DNA from: Oceaniglobus roseus
Lineage (GTDB): Bacteria; Pseudomonadota; Alphaproteobacteria; Rhodobacterales; Rhodobacteraceae
NCBI RefSeq assembly: GCF_002869745.1
Contig: NZ_PNOS01000013.1
Coordinates: 40,172-104,171 of the forward strand
DNA length: 64,000 nt
Direction of reading: 5' to 3'
Every line of letters begins with the position of its first letter. Within the stretch, counting starts at the first letter, position 1. This document shows positions 32,040-41,392 of this stretch, in pieces. The notes under the pieces were generated by a model, which was not told the origin of the DNA, made no database searches, and saw only the letters and a program-made list of their open reading frames with translations. A program made the position numbers and the translations under genes.

Positions 32040-34153
32040 CCTCCGATGGTCATCCAGGTGATCAGGATCGCGATCCCGAGGACCATGGCGAAGGCATAGT
32101 GGAACAGGTACCCCGACTGCGCCCGCCCCGCGAGGCGGGTGAAGAACGGAATGATCCCCATGGCGATGCCGTTGATCGTGCCGTCGATCACGCTGCCGTC
32201 GCCGCGCCGCCACAGGAGGCGGCCAAGCGCCTTGGCCGGGCGGACGAAGACCGCATCGTAGATCTCGTCGAAGTACCACTTGTTCAGCAGGAAGCGGTAG
32301 AGCGCGGGCTGGTTCTCGGCCAGGTTGCGGGGCCATTCGGGGCGGCGGATGTAGAACACCCAGGCCAGCGCCAGGCCAAGCAGCATGGCGATGGTCGGCG
32401 ACACCGCGACCCAGGCGGGCGAATGGTGCGCGTTGTCCAGGACGTGGTTGTCCGGCCCCATGTAGATCGCGCCCTCGCCCGGTGCGCCGCCGAAGGCCGC
32501 CTCGTGCTCGCCCGCTTCCGCCTCGGGTTCGGTGACGGCCTCGGCGGCCTCCCCGGCATTGCCGTGCTCCAGCGCCTCGACCGCGGCCCCGACGCCCTCG
32601 TGCTGGGCGCTCGCCTCGGTCGGGATGCCGAAGAAACGGCCGACCTTGTCGTGGTCGCCGAAGAACGGGCCGAACCAGATCATCCCCGACAGCACCGCGC
32701 CAAGCGACAGGACGCCAAGCGGCACCAGCATCGACATCGGGCTTTCATGGGCATGCTCGTGGGTGTGCCTGTCGCCCCGCGCCTCGCCGAAGAAGGTCAT
32801 GAAGATCAGCCGCCAGGAATAGAAGCTGGTGAAGCCCGCCGCGACGACCAGCAGCCAGAAGGCATAGATGCCCGCCCCGCTTGCCGCGCCGTAGGTGGAT
32901 TCGATGATCGCGTCCTTCGACAGGAAGCCTGCGAAGCCGATGTGGGTGAAGGGGATGCCGACGCCGGTGATCGCCAGCGTGCCGATCATCATCGCCCAGA
33001 AGGTATAGGGCAGCTTCGTGCGCAGGCCCCCGTAGTTCCGCATATCCTGCTCGTGATGCATCCCGTGGATGACCGAGCCCGCGCAGAGGAACAGGAGCGC
33101 CTTGAAGAAGGCGTGGGTGAAGAGGTGGAACATCGCCGCCGAATAGACGCCGACCCCCGCCGCCGCGAACATGTAGCCGAGCTGCGAGCAGGTGGAATAG
33201 GCGATGACGCGCTTGATGTCGTTCTGCACCAGGCCCACCGTCGCCGCGAAGAAGGCCGTCGTCGCGCCAAGGACGGTGACGAAGGCGGTGGCGTGGGGCG
33301 CGAACTCCATCAGCGGCGACATGCGGCAGACAAGGAAGACGCCCGCCGTCACCATGGTCGCGGCGTGGATCAGCGCCGACACCGGGGTCGGGCCTTCCAT
33401 GGCGTCCGGCAGCCAGGTGTGCAGGAACAGCTGCGCCGACTTGCCCATGGCGCCGACGAACAGCAGGAAGCAGATCACCTCGACCGCGGTCAAGTCGGTC
33501 CACAGGAACCGCAGCTGCGTGTCCGCAAGCTGGGGCGCTGCCGCGAAGACGTCGGAGAAGTTGATCGAGTCGACGAGGAAGAAGATCGCGAAGATCCCGA
33601 GCGCGAAGCCGAAGTCGCCGACCCGGTTGACCACGAAGGCCTTGATCGCCGCCGCGTTGGCCGAGGGCTTGCGGAAGTAGAAGCCGATCAGCAGGTACGA
33701 GGCGACGCCGACGCCCTCCCAGCCGAAGAACATCTGCACGAGGTTGTCCGCCGTCACCAGCATCAGCATCGCGAAGGTGAAGAACGACAGGTAGGCGAAG
33801 AAGCGCGGGCGATAGCTCTCGCCTTCGCGGAAGTTGTCGTCGTGGGCCATGTAGCCGAACGAGTAGAGGTGCACGAGGCTCGACACCGTGGTGACCACGA
33901 TCAGCATGATCGCCGTCAGCCGGTCCAGCCGGATCGCCCAGTCGGTGGAGAGCGAGCCGGACTCGATCCAGCGCAGGATCTGGATCCGCTCCATCTCGCC
34001 GTCGAAGGAGAAGAAGACGATCCAGGACAGGAGCGCCGAGAGGAACAGCAGGCCCGTGGCCGTGTACTGGGCGGGCTTCTCGCCCATGAACTTCCAGCCG
34101 AAGCCGCAGATCAGCGCGCCGACGAGGGGGGCGAAGAGGATGATGGTTTCCAA
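32036..34153 (-). CDS. nuoL: NADH-quinone oxidoreductase subunit L
   Basis: NuoL is the distal antiporter-like subunit and carries the long lateral helix of complex I. At 705 residues the length is usual. [20 protein letters not shown] holds the conserved Glu, [20 protein letters not shown] and [20 protein letters not shown] are signatures. An insertion around residues 510-560 is rich in Ala, Glu and Gly ([20 protein letters not shown]), as in related alphaproteobacteria, ahead of the final helices. It starts 4 bases after the nuoK stop. Confidence 0.97.
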   Translation of the reverse strand: METIILFAPLVGALICGFGWKFMGEKPAQYTATGLLFLSALLSWIVFFSFDGEMERIQILRWIESGSLSTDWAIRLDRLTAIMLIVVTTVSSLVHLYSFGYMAHDDNFREGESYRPRFFAYLSFFTFAMLMLVTADNLVQMFFGWEGVGVASYLLIGFYFRKPSANAAAIKAFVVNRVGDFGFALGIFAIFFLVDSINFSDVFAAAPQLADTQLRFLWTDLTAVEVICFLLFVGAMGKSAQLFLHTWLPDAMEGPTPVSALIHAATMVTAGVFLVCRMSPLMEFAPHATAFVTVLGATTAFFAATVGLVQNDIKRVIAYSTCSQLGYMFAAAGVGVYSAAMFHLFTHAFFKALLFLCAGSVIHGMHHEQDMRNYGGLRTKLPYTFWAMMIGTLAITGVGIPFTHIGFAGFLSKDAIIESTYGAASGAGIYAFWLLVVAAGFTSFYSWRLIFMTFFGEARGDRHTHEHAHESPMSMLVPLGVLSLGAVLSGMIWFGPFFGDHDKVGRFFGIPTEASAQHEGVGAAVEALEHGNAGEAAEAVTEPEAEAGEHEAAFGGAPGEGAIYMGPDNHVLDNAHHSPAWVAVSPTIAMLLGLALAWVFYIRRPEWPRNLAENQPALYRFLLNKWYFDEIYDAVFVRPAKALGRLLWRRGDGSVIDGTINGIAMGIIPFFTRLAGRAQSGYLFHYAFAMVLGIAILITWMTIGG

Positions 34154-34157
34154 CGGT

Positions 34158-34463
34158 TCAGCCTTTCATCACGTTGACGTCTTCAACGTCGATGGTGCCG
34201 CGGTTGCGGAAGAAACAGACGAGGATGGCAAGGCCGATGGCGGCCTCGGCGGCGGCGACCGTCAGGACGAACAGCGTGAAGACCTGTCCGACGAGATCGC
34301 CGAGGAAGGAGGAGAAGGCGACGAAGTTGATGTTCACCGCGAGCAGCATCAGCTCGATGCTCATCAGGATGATGATGACGTTCTTGCGGTTCAGGAACAG
34401 GCCGAAGATGCCGATGACGAACAGCGCGGCGGCGACGGTGAGGTAGTGTTCAATGCCGATCAT
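34158..34463 (-). CDS. nuoK: NADH-quinone oxidoreductase subunit K
   Basis: NuoK (ND4L homologue) is a three-helix membrane subunit in the proton path next to NuoJ. The 101-residue protein has the two essential buried glutamates, Glu37 in [14 protein letters not shown] and Glu73 in [16 protein letters not shown]. The start ATG 34463 follows GGGGAAAAC. It lies 2 bases after the small 30-codon gene described at 34466-34558 and 4 bases before nuoL. Confidence 0.97.
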   Translation of the reverse strand: MIGIEHYLTVAAALFVIGIFGLFLNRKNVIIILMSIELMLLAVNINFVAFSSFLGDLVGQVFTLFVLTVAAAEAAIGLAILVCFFRNRGTIDVEDVNVMKG

Positions 34464-34465
34464 GT

Positions 34466-34558
34466 TCAGTTTTCCCCGCTGTAGTACCCATTGGCGACAA
34501 GCCCGCCCACGATGACGGCGACGGCGATCGCCGTGACGGTGCCCGCGTTCAGCTTCAC
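34466..34558 (-). CDS. 30-residue membrane peptide between nuoJ and nuoK
   Basis: A GTG at 34558 overlaps the nuoJ stop in a GTGA junction and opens a frame of 30 codons ending 2 bases before the nuoK start. The peptide begins [20 protein letters not shown] and ends [10 protein letters not shown]. Residues 7-23 form one transmembrane helix with small residues spaced as in a glycine zipper. GGGGCAGGGG at the end of nuoJ could serve as its ribosome site. The fit is too exact for a chance spacer: coupled start, no stop until just before nuoK, membrane character. It may be a supernumerary subunit or assembly peptide of complex I. No family is recognised by me; not demonstrated as protein. Confidence 0.65.
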   Translation of the reverse strand: MKLNAGTVTAIAVAVIVGGLVANGYYSGEN

Positions 34559-35169
34559 AGCCCCTGCCCCGGCTTCACGTCCCGGATCTCCATGGCGAGC
34601 TTCGGATCGCGCATGATCTGCGCCACGATGTCCTGCCGCTTGACGTCGGCGCGGTGGCGCAGGGTCAGCACGATGGCTCCGATCATGGCGACGAGAAGGA
34701 TCAGCCCGGCAAGCTGGAACAGCAGCAGGTAGTCGTCATAGACGAGCTGACCCAGCATCGCGGTGTTCTCGGCCCTGCCGTAATCGGCGGCGACGGCGGC
34801 GCGCAGGGACTCGGCCTGGTCGGACGCCTGCCAGACCCCGAAGGCGATGCCGAGCTGCATCAGGATCACGATCCCGATCAGCAGCGCGAGCGGCATGTAC
34901 TTCGCCATCTCCGCCTTCAGCTCGGCGAAGTCGACGTCCAGCATCATGACCACGAACAGGAACAGCACCGCCACGGCGCCGACGTAGACGATCACCAGCA
35001 GCATCGCCACGAACTCGGCCCCGAGCAGCACGAACAGCCCCGCCGAGGACAGGAAGGCGAGGATCAGCCACAGCACCGAGTGCACCGGGTTGCGCGCGAC
35101 GACCACGAACAGCCCGGCCGCGACCACGGTGATGGCGAAGAGATAGAATGCGAAATCCGCAGCGCCCAT
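34555..35169 (-). CDS. nuoJ: NADH-quinone oxidoreductase subunit J
   Basis: NuoJ (ND6 homologue) is the membrane subunit whose third helix changes shape during the catalytic cycle. The 204-residue protein has five hydrophobic segments; [40 protein letters not shown] and [14 protein letters not shown] are the conserved parts, with the flexible [14 protein letters not shown] in helix 3. The C-terminal tail ([20 protein letters not shown]) is cytoplasmic. It lies 47 bases after nuoI and overlaps the following small gene by 4 bases. Confidence 0.97.
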   Translation of the reverse strand: MGAADFAFYLFAITVVAAGLFVVVARNPVHSVLWLILAFLSSAGLFVLLGAEFVAMLLVIVYVGAVAVLFLFVVMMLDVDFAELKAEMAKYMPLALLIGIVILMQLGIAFGVWQASDQAESLRAAVAADYGRAENTAMLGQLVYDDYLLLFQLAGLILLVAMIGAIVLTLRHRADVKRQDIVAQIMRDPKLAMEIRDVKPGQGL

Positions 35170-35216
35170 GGTTTCAGTTCCTCGTTCCTGCGGGCCTCTT
35201 GCGGGCCCTGTTCACG

Positions 35217-35711
35217 TTACCGGTAGGGCGCGTCGATCTCGAGATTGCGCGCGATCTCGGCTTCCCAGCGTTCGCCGTTCTCCAGGAGCTTCTGCTTGTC
35301 GTAGAACAGCTCTTCCCGGGTCTCGGTCGAGAATTCGAAGTTCGGCCCCTCGACGATCGCATCCACCGGGCAGGCCTCCTGGCAGAAGCCGCAGTAGATG
35401 CATTTCGTCATGTCGATGTCATAGCGCGTCGTGCGGCGCGAGCCGTCGGCGCGGGGCTCGGCGTCGATGGTGATGGCCTGGGCGGGGCAGATCGCCTCGC
35501 AGAGCTTGCAGGCGATGCACCGCTCCTCGCCGTTGGGATAGCGGCGCAGCGCGTGTTCGCCGCGGAAGCGGGGCGACAGCGGCCCCTTCTCGTGCGGGTA
35601 GTTCAGCGTCGCCTTGGGCGCGAAGAAGTATTTGAACCCCAGCCCCAGCCCCTTGAACATGTCGAAGAGCAGGAAATACCGGGCGCGGCGTGCGTAGTCG
35701 ACGTTAGCCAT
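35217..35711 (-). CDS. nuoI: NADH-quinone oxidoreductase subunit I
   Basis: NuoI carries the two [4Fe-4S] clusters N6a and N6b that pass electrons from NuoG to NuoB. The 164-residue protein has both ferredoxin motifs: Cys65, 68, 71 and 75 ([12 protein letters not shown]) and Cys104, 107, 110 and 114 ([12 protein letters not shown]). The start is ATG 35711 ([20 protein letters not shown]), 3 bases after the nuoH stop. Confidence 0.98.
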   Translation of the reverse strand: MANVDYARRARYFLLFDMFKGLGLGFKYFFAPKATLNYPHEKGPLSPRFRGEHALRRYPNGEERCIACKLCEAICPAQAITIDAEPRADGSRRTTRYDIDMTKCIYCGFCQEACPVDAIVEGPNFEFSTETREELFYDKQKLLENGERWEAEIARNLEIDAPYR

Positions 35712-35714
35712 GGA

Positions 35715-36752
35715 TCAGCCTCCCACCGCCCAGCGGGCGTAGGCGCCGCCGAACAGTCCGAAATGTGCGAAGAACGAGACCAGCACCACCCAGGCGAGCG
35801 AGAACGGAAGGAACACCTTCCAGCCAAGGCGCATCAGCTGGTCGTAGCGATAGCGCGGCACGACCGCCTTCACCATCGCGAAGAGGAAGAAGAAGATCGC
35901 CATCTTGCCGACCATCCACAGCGCGCCGTCCGGCAGACCCGGGATCGGCGACAGCCAGCCGCCGAAGAACAGCAGTGTGGTCAGCGCGCACATCAGGAAG
36001 ATCGCGATGTATTCGCCCGCCATGAACAGCAGGAACGGCGTCGAGGAATACTCGACCTGGTAGCCTGCGACGAGCTCCGACTCGGCCTCGGGCAGGTCGA
36101 AGGGCGGGCGGTTGGTCTCGGCCAGGGCCGAGATGAAGAACAGGAACACCATCGGCAGGTGCGGCAGCCAGTACCAGTTCAGCAGGCCGAGGTTGCCGTC
36201 CTGCGCCCGCACGATGTCGCCGAAGTTCAGCGACCCGGTCGAGATGATGACGCCGATGATGATGAGGCCGATCGAGACCTCGTAGGAGATCATCTGCGCG
36301 GCCGAGCGCAGCGAGCCGAGGAACGGGTACTTCGAGTTCGACGCCCACCCCCCCATGATCACGCCGTAGACCTCGAGCGAGGAGATGGCGAAGACGTAGA
36401 GGATGGCGACGTTGATGTCGGCCAGAACCCAGGTGTCGGTGAAGGGGATCACCGCCCAGGCGATCATCGCCAGCACGAAGGACGTCATCGGCGCCATCAT
36501 GAACACCGCGCGGTCGGCGCCCGCGGGAATGACGATCTCCTTCACCACATATTTCAGCGCGTCGGCCACGGTCTGGAGCAGCCCGAAGACGCCCACCACG
36601 TTCGGGCCCCGCCGCATCTGCACGGCGGCCCAGATCTTGCGGTCGCCGTAGACGAGGAACAGCAGCGAGATCATCACGAAGGCGATGACCATCAGGCACT
36701 GGGCCGCGATCAGCAGGGCAATCCCCGGTCCGGTCGAAAAGAAATCAGCCAT
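35715..36752 (-). CDS. nuoH: NADH-quinone oxidoreductase subunit H
   Basis: NuoH (ND1 homologue) forms much of the quinone-binding cavity and the start of the proton path. The 345-residue protein has eight transmembrane helices and the conserved loops [31 protein letters not shown] and [20 protein letters not shown] (Glu-rich loop), then [18 protein letters not shown]. The start ATG 36752 is 36 bases downstream of a small lipoprotein gene. Confidence 0.98.
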   Translation of the reverse strand: MADFFSTGPGIALLIAAQCLMVIAFVMISLLFLVYGDRKIWAAVQMRRGPNVVGVFGLLQTVADALKYVVKEIVIPAGADRAVFMMAPMTSFVLAMIAWAVIPFTDTWVLADINVAILYVFAISSLEVYGVIMGGWASNSKYPFLGSLRSAAQMISYEVSIGLIIIGVIISTGSLNFGDIVRAQDGNLGLLNWYWLPHLPMVFLFFISALAETNRPPFDLPEAESELVAGYQVEYSSTPFLLFMAGEYIAIFLMCALTTLLFFGGWLSPIPGLPDGALWMVGKMAIFFFLFAMVKAVVPRYRYDQLMRLGWKVFLPFSLAWVVLVSFFAHFGLFGGAYARWAVGG

Positions 36753-36788
36753 TCTGTCTCACACTGTCCTGTTTCACGTCGGGCCTTC

Positions 36789-37178
36789 TCAAACAGTCGG
36801 TATGCCGCTTTCCCGGCATCTCGCAACGACGACTTCGGCGTCGATGGTCTTCAGTCCGTCGGGCAGCGCTGGCGAGATGGTGTAAACAGCATCGCCGCGC
36901 CAAAGGCCACCCTCTTCATCCACATTCGTCCGGACGTGCCGGGCGAATCCGTAGCCCCGGATCAGGGCATACTGCGCCGCCGCACATTCGGCATAGCGCG
37001 TCACGTCGGCCGGTGTCAGCGCGCCCCGCGCCTCGACCAGGAAGTTCACCAGATCGCCGTCCAGGAGGCGCGTCTGCACCCCGAGGTAATCCGGCACCAG
37101 CCCCAGATCCTCCACCGTGGGATTGGCCGGGGCGCAGCCGCCCGACACCAGGGCGGCCATCAGCAGGGCACTCGTCAC
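36789..37178 (-). CDS. Small predicted lipoprotein between nuoG and nuoH
   Basis: A 129-residue protein starting MTSALLMAALVSGGCAPANP. The short hydrophobic start followed by VSGGC is a lipobox, so it is probably lipid-anchored at Cys15 and exposed to the periplasm. The rest is soluble: RLLDGDLVNFLVEARGALTP, YAECAAAQYALIRGYGFARH and VYTISPALPDGLKTIDAEVV. Other bacteria of this family also keep unassigned frames in their nuo operons, and this fits that pattern. Placement 12 bases after nuoG suggests expression at the same level as the complex. A role in complex I assembly or stability is possible but unproven. Confidence 0.7.
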   Translation of the reverse strand: MTSALLMAALVSGGCAPANPTVEDLGLVPDYLGVQTRLLDGDLVNFLVEARGALTPADVTRYAECAAAQYALIRGYGFARHVRTNVDEEGGLWRGDAVYTISPALPDGLKTIDAEVVVARCRESGIPTV

Positions 37179-37190
37179 GCGAATCGTCGT

Positions 37191-39209
37191 CTACTCCGCG
37201 GCCAGCTGCGTCTTGCCCCGGGCATGGGCGTTGGCGCTGAGCTCGGCCATCAGCTGGCTCGCGCGGGCGATGGGGTTGGTCAGGTAGTGATCGCGGATCG
37301 CCGGGGCGAAGTCGGAGTCCGTCACCTTGCCGCCGCTCACCGGCTGCCAGTCGTTCTCGGCCACCTCGTCGATCAGGGCAAGGTGGGGCACCGCCTTCAC
37401 CAATGCCTTGCGCAGCTCGGCCAGCGAGTCGAACGGCAGCGTCGCGCCCATCTCGGCCGAGAGCGCGCGCAGGATCGCCCAGTTCTCCTTGGCCTCGCCG
37501 GGGGCGAAGCCCGCGCGCAGGGAAAGCTGCGGACGGCCCTCGGTGTTGACGAACAGCCCCTGCTCTTCCGTCCAGGCGGCGCCCGGCAGGATGATGTCGG
37601 CCCGGTGCGCGCCGCGGTCGCCGTGGCTGCCCTGGTAGATCACGAAGGGCCCGTCCGGGATGTCGCCCTCGTCCGCACCGAGGTTGTAGACCACCTCGGC
37701 CCCGTCGAGCGCGGCGGTGATGCCGCCCTCGGTCACGGCGCCGACGTCCATCGCGCCGACGCGCGACGCGGCGGTGTGCAGGATCAGAAGCTTCGCCCCC
37801 GCCGCCTCGGCCGCCTTCATCGCCCGCGCCAGCACGGCCTCGCCGTCCTCGCGCGCCAGGGCGCCCTGGCCGACGATCATCACGCCGGGCACGTCCTTCT
37901 TGTCCGAGTGGTCCATTTCGGCCAGCTCGTCCATCGCGGCGGCGCCCCGGCCGAAATGGTGATAGTCATAGGTCAGGTCCATCGCCGGGCCGACGACGCC
38001 GACCTGTGCGCCCTTCAGCCAGGCCTTGCGGATGCGCGCGTTCAGCACCGGCGCCTCGACACGGGGGTTGGTGCCGACCAGGAGGATCATCTTCGCATGG
38101 TCGATGTCCTCGATCGTCGCCGTCCCGACATAGCCCGAGCGGTTGCCCGCGGGCAGCTTGGCGCCGTCGGTGCGACACTCCACATGGCCGCCCTGCCCCT
38201 CGATCAGCTGCTTCAGCGCGAAGGCGGCCTCGACCGGGGCCAGGTCGCCGATCACGCCGGCCACCTTCTTCCCCTTCATCGCCGCCGCCGCCGCGGCCAG
38301 GGCCTCGGGCCAGGTGGCCGGCTTCAGCTTGCCGTCCTTGCGGATGTAGGGCCGGTCGAGCCGCTGGCGGCGCAGCCCGTCCCAGACGAAGCGCGACTTG
38401 TCCGACAGCCACTCCTCGTTGATGCCGTCGTGGTTCCTCGGCAGGATCCGCATCACCTCGCGCCCCTTGCAGTCGACCCGGATGTTCGAGCCGAGGGCGT
38501 CCATCACGTCGATCGTCTCGGTCTTCGTCAGCTCCCAGGGGCGGGCGGTGAAGGCATAGGGTTTCGAGGTCAGCGCGCCCACAGGGCAGAGGTCGATGAT
38601 GTTGCCCTGCAACTCGGAATCGAGCGTCGCGCCGAGGTACGAGGTGATCTCGGCATCCTCGCCGCGGCCCGTCTGGCCCAGCTCCGGCATCCCCGCCACC
38701 TCGGTGATGAAGCGGACGCAGCGGGTGCAGGAGATGCAGCGGGTCATCGACGTGGCGACGAGCGGGCCGAGGTCCATGTTGGTGCTGGCGCGCTTCGGCT
38801 CGCGGTAGCGCGAGAAGTCGACGCCGTAGGCCATCGCCTGGTCCTGGAGGTCGCACTCGCCCCCCTGGTCGCAGATCGGGCAGTCGAGCGGGTGGTTGAT
38901 GAGAAGGAACTCCATCACCCCTTCTCGCGCCTTCTTCACCATGGGCGAGTTGGTCTTGATGACGGGCGGTGCGCCCTCGGGCCCCGGGCGCAGGTCGCGC
39001 ACCTGCATCGCGCAGGAGGCGGCGGGCTTGGGCGGGCCGCCCACGACCTCGACCAGGCACATGCGGCAGTTGCCGGCGATGCTGAGACGTTCGTGATAGC
39101 AGAACCGCGGGATCTCGATCCCGGCTTCCTCGCAGGCCTGGATCAGCGTCATGGCCGGGTCGACCTCGATCTCCATGCCGTCGATGACGATCTTGCGCAG
39201 GTTGCTCAT
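37191..39209 (-). CDS. nuoG: NADH-quinone oxidoreductase subunit G
   Basis: NuoG carries three iron-sulfur clusters of the peripheral arm. The 672-residue protein has a [2Fe-2S] site ([20 protein letters not shown]), the His/Cys-type [4Fe-4S] site N5 ([20 protein letters not shown]) and N4 ([16 protein letters not shown]). The molybdopterin-oxidoreductase-like domain follows, catalytically inactive in this family. The extra cluster N7 ligands of E. coli NuoG are not obvious, as usual in alphaproteobacteria and mitochondria. Start ATG 39209. Confidence 0.97.
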   Translation of the reverse strand: MSNLRKIVIDGMEIEVDPAMTLIQACEEAGIEIPRFCYHERLSIAGNCRMCLVEVVGGPPKPAASCAMQVRDLRPGPEGAPPVIKTNSPMVKKAREGVMEFLLINHPLDCPICDQGGECDLQDQAMAYGVDFSRYREPKRASTNMDLGPLVATSMTRCISCTRCVRFITEVAGMPELGQTGRGEDAEITSYLGATLDSELQGNIIDLCPVGALTSKPYAFTARPWELTKTETIDVMDALGSNIRVDCKGREVMRILPRNHDGINEEWLSDKSRFVWDGLRRQRLDRPYIRKDGKLKPATWPEALAAAAAAMKGKKVAGVIGDLAPVEAAFALKQLIEGQGGHVECRTDGAKLPAGNRSGYVGTATIEDIDHAKMILLVGTNPRVEAPVLNARIRKAWLKGAQVGVVGPAMDLTYDYHHFGRGAAAMDELAEMDHSDKKDVPGVMIVGQGALAREDGEAVLARAMKAAEAAGAKLLILHTAASRVGAMDVGAVTEGGITAALDGAEVVYNLGADEGDIPDGPFVIYQGSHGDRGAHRADIILPGAAWTEEQGLFVNTEGRPQLSLRAGFAPGEAKENWAILRALSAEMGATLPFDSLAELRKALVKAVPHLALIDEVAENDWQPVSGGKVTDSDFAPAIRDHYLTNPIARASQLMAELSANAHARGKTQLAAE

Positions 39210-39387
39210 GGCGGGGCCCTCCAGAAGGCCGGACAGCCTTGGCGGCCGCCCGCGTGATGCTTGCGGCTACGCTGCACATGCAGCGCGAACCGGTCCCCCC
39301 TGTCTTGGAGCAACTCCGCCCGGACTGCAACGCCGTTTGCCGCGCCTGCGGCAGCACGCCCCGATAATTCTGCCGGGGCGCGCGCCC
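39210..39387. other. Gap before nuoG, no gene seen
   Basis: 178 bases between a small secreted-protein gene and nuoG. On the minus strand there is a weak hairpin with GCCCCG and CGGGGC arms at about 39349-39370 but no T-run. I see no promoter of quality; nuoG has GGAGGGCC as ribosome site. Confidence 0.4.
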
Positions 39388-39738
39388 TCAGCGGCAGGAG
39401 AAATACATCTGCCAGGCGTCGAGCTTCAGGCGGGAGTGACGCTTGACCGACCGGAGGCCGAGGTCGTGCTGCCCGAGGCGCGCGCAATGGACCCGCCCCG
39501 CGTTCACCGCGGCGACCAGCGCGGCCGCCTTCGGCACGAGGTTCGGCGTCACGAGGACGCTGAACTGCCCGCTGTGACCCGATTCCACGATCTGGGTCTT
39601 GCGCGCGAACAGCGCCTGGGCGTTCGGATGCGCCCCGAGGCCGCTCGGGGCGTAGATGCCCGGCACCTCCCGGACATAGGCCACCGCGGCCAGCGGCAGG
39701 CAGAGGGCAAGGACGGCGGGAAGGGCAAGACGTTTCAT
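39388..39738 (-). CDS. Secreted protein of unknown function in the nuo operon
   Basis: A 116-residue protein from ATG 39738. It begins with a Sec signal peptide (MKRLALPAVLALCLPLAAVA, cut near Ala20) and continues YVREVPGIYAPSGLGAHPNA. The mature part is small and basic, ends QMYFSCR, and holds only two cysteines, which could form a disulfide. No domain is recognised. The gene lies 4 bases downstream of the DUF5333-like gene and is read with nuoF and nuoG. In related bacteria the same spot between nuoF and nuoG holds short unassigned frames. A periplasmic accessory role is a guess from position only. Confidence 0.7.
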   Translation of the reverse strand: MKRLALPAVLALCLPLAAVAYVREVPGIYAPSGLGAHPNAQALFARKTQIVESGHSGQFSVLVTPNLVPKAAALVAAVNAGRVHCARLGQHDLGLRSVKRHSRLKLDAWQMYFSCR

Positions 39739-39742
39739 CAAA

Positions 39743-40147
39743 TCACTCCGACAAGAGGCGGCCGGCAGGGGTGTCGGCCGCGATTTCCTCCCGCCCGACG
39801 GCGCAATAGCCCTCGGGGGAGCCGGGCTTGGCGCCCCGCTTGGCCAGGTCGGCGCGGATACGCGCGCGCAGGGCCTCGCGCGCGGGCTTGTTCTTCCGCA
39901 GCGCGGTGATCTGCGCCTCGGAATACCCCGCCTTCTCGGCATAGCTCTTCAGCGACATGAGGTAGTTCCAGGCGCGCACGAGGCGAGGGGAAATCGTCGG
40001 GCAGTTCTTCCGGATCTCGTCGGCAAGGCCGATGTTGTAGAAGCCGTCGACCACCACCGGGTTCTTCTCGAGGGGCACCAGGGCCTGCGCCTGCGCCCCG
40101 GCGAATGTCGTCGCGGCCAGCGCCGCAGCGGTCAGAAACTGTTTCAT
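39743..40147 (-). CDS. Secreted DUF5333-like protein
   Basis: 134 residues from ATG 40147, with a signal peptide MKQFLTAAALAATTFAGAQA. The mature chain has VVDGFYNIGLADEIRKNCPT, ISPRLVRAWNYLMSLKSYAE, KAGYSEAQITALRKNKPARE and GYCAVGREEIAADTPAGRLL, two cysteines probably linked. From memory it matches the DUF5333 family, restricted to Rhodobacteraceae and near relatives, function unknown; this family name is not verified here. It lies in the same run of small genes between nuoF and nuoG. Confidence 0.7.
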   Translation of the reverse strand: MKQFLTAAALAATTFAGAQAQALVPLEKNPVVVDGFYNIGLADEIRKNCPTISPRLVRAWNYLMSLKSYAEKAGYSEAQITALRKNKPAREALRARIRADLAKRGAKPGSPEGYCAVGREEIAADTPAGRLLSE

Positions 40148-40254
40148 CAAGGACTCCGTCGTCGCGTTTCGGGTGTCCGCACACTCCGCTCCGCGCCCGC
40201 GGGCGCGATGCCAAAGATGGCCCGGGACGGCCCGATTTTCAAGCGTGACGGCGG

Positions 40255-40620
40255 CTACCTGCCGGTACAGCGCCCGCTGTAGACGGTGGTTCCATCGGCC
40301 TGCGGCACCCCCTGCCAGTCGCCAGAGGCGTCGAGCGTCCAGTCGATCTCGGCCGTGCCGAAGGTGGTCACGCAATAGGCGGTGCCGGGAAAGCGGATGC
40401 TTTCGCGCGTCGCCTCGATGTCCGCGCCCTGCGCCATCAACCGCACGCGGAACGACCGCGGATCTTCCTTGTTCTTGTCCAGCTTCGCCTCGAACGGCAG
40501 CGCCACGTCCGGTTCCGCCGGTCCGAATCCCAGACGCTTTCGGATGCCGCAGCCCTGGACCAGCCCGATGGCGAGGATCAGTCCGACCAGGACGGCCCGG
40601 CTTGAAAGATGGCGTGGCAT
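40255..40620 (-). CDS. Small predicted lipoprotein in the nuo operon
   Basis: 121 residues from ATG 40620, with GGGAG six bases upstream (a GTG two codons earlier is less likely). The N-terminal stretch LVGLILAIGLVQGC carries a lipobox (LVQGC), so lipid modification at that cysteine and anchoring in the inner or outer membrane is expected. The soluble part contains AEPDVALPFEAKLDKNKEDP, RSFRVRLMAQGADIEATRES and TAYCVTTFGTAEIDWTLDAS. No known domain is recognised. The gene follows the methyltransferase gene by 28 bases. It is one of four short exported proteins encoded inside the complex I operon. Confidence 0.72.
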   Translation of the reverse strand: MPRHLSSRAVLVGLILAIGLVQGCGIRKRLGFGPAEPDVALPFEAKLDKNKEDPRSFRVRLMAQGADIEATRESIRFPGTAYCVTTFGTAEIDWTLDASGDWQGVPQADGTTVYSGRCTGR

Positions 40621-40648
40621 GTTCACTCCCGTGTCCCTTCCTGCCGCC

Positions 40649-41392
40649 TCAGGCGTCCGAGCCGATGGCGGAATGCACCGGTGGGTATACCGGCTCTTTC
40701 TCGATCACCAGAACGGAATCGTGAACGTGCAGGCCGGAAATTCCCATGACCGGGGCGCTGCCGCCACTGTGGTAGGGCGCGTGCATGTCGGCGATCCAGC
40801 CCGGAAGCTCGGAAAACAGGTTCGCCCGCCGCCCGGGGCCGCCGCCGTAATCGGGCCAGTAGGCGGTGTGCAGGTCCTCGATCATGTAGAGACCGCCCTT
40901 GGCGAGCGCGGGGAACAGCACCTCGAAACTGGCGCGGATGTGCTCCATGACGTGACTGCCGTCGTCGAGCACCACGTCGACGCCGCCCATCTCGTCCAAG
41001 ACCCGGCGCAGGAAGGCGGCGTCGGCCTGCGAGCCGATGCGCACCTGCCCCGCCTGCCCGTCGAAGGCGGCGCAGGCCGGGTCGATGTCGATGCCGAAGA
41101 TCACCGCCTCGGCCCCGAAGTAGCGCCGCCACATCTGGAGCGAGCCGCCCTTCGAGACGCCGATCTCGAGAAACCGCAGCGGCCGGTCGCGGAAGCGCGC
41201 GAAGTAGCGGTCGTAGAGCGGGATGTAGTGGTGCCACTTGTGCACCACCGGCCCCGCGTTCTGCGCGAAGATGTCCAGCAGGTCGCCGCCGAAGCCGTAC
41301 TTGTCGCGGATGTCCCCCGCGGGATCGGCGCCGTCGTAGGCGAAGGCGCCGATGGTCGAGGGGGATTTCTTCCCGAAGAAAGGCAGTCGCAC
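40649..41392 (-). CDS. SAM-dependent methyltransferase in the nuo operon
   Basis: A class I methyltransferase of 247 residues starting at GTG 41392; the start overlaps the nuoF stop by one base (TAGTG). SAM-binding motif I is FLEIGVSKGGS (74-84), followed by the acidic IDIDP (101-105), VVLDDGSHVMEHI (141-153) and YMIEDLHTAYW. The DKYGFGGDLLDIFAQN start, DDGSH and EDLHTAYW resemble MycE/TylE-type sugar O-methyltransferases and CmcI-like proteins, which use a metal bound by such Asp/Glu/His residues. Nothing in the operon needs a sugar methyltransferase. It may act on a complex I subunit, on a surface glycan, or be an unlinked passenger. Interesting but unproven. Confidence 0.8.
   Translation of the reverse strand: MRLPFFGKKSPSTIGAFAYDGADPAGDIRDKYGFGGDLLDIFAQNAGPVVHKWHHYIPLYDRYFARFRDRPLRFLEIGVSKGGSLQMWRRYFGAEAVIFGIDIDPACAAFDGQAGQVRIGSQADAAFLRRVLDEMGGVDVVLDDGSHVMEHIRASFEVLFPALAKGGLYMIEDLHTAYWPDYGGGPGRRANLFSELPGWIADMHAPYHSGGSAPVMGISGLHVHDSVLVIEKEPVYPPVHSAIGSDA

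Noticed and set aside
35148..39257. A 1369-codon open frame on the plus strand
   Set aside because: Antisense to nuoI, nuoH, the lipoprotein gene and nuoG. Composition is skewed and no domain is present.
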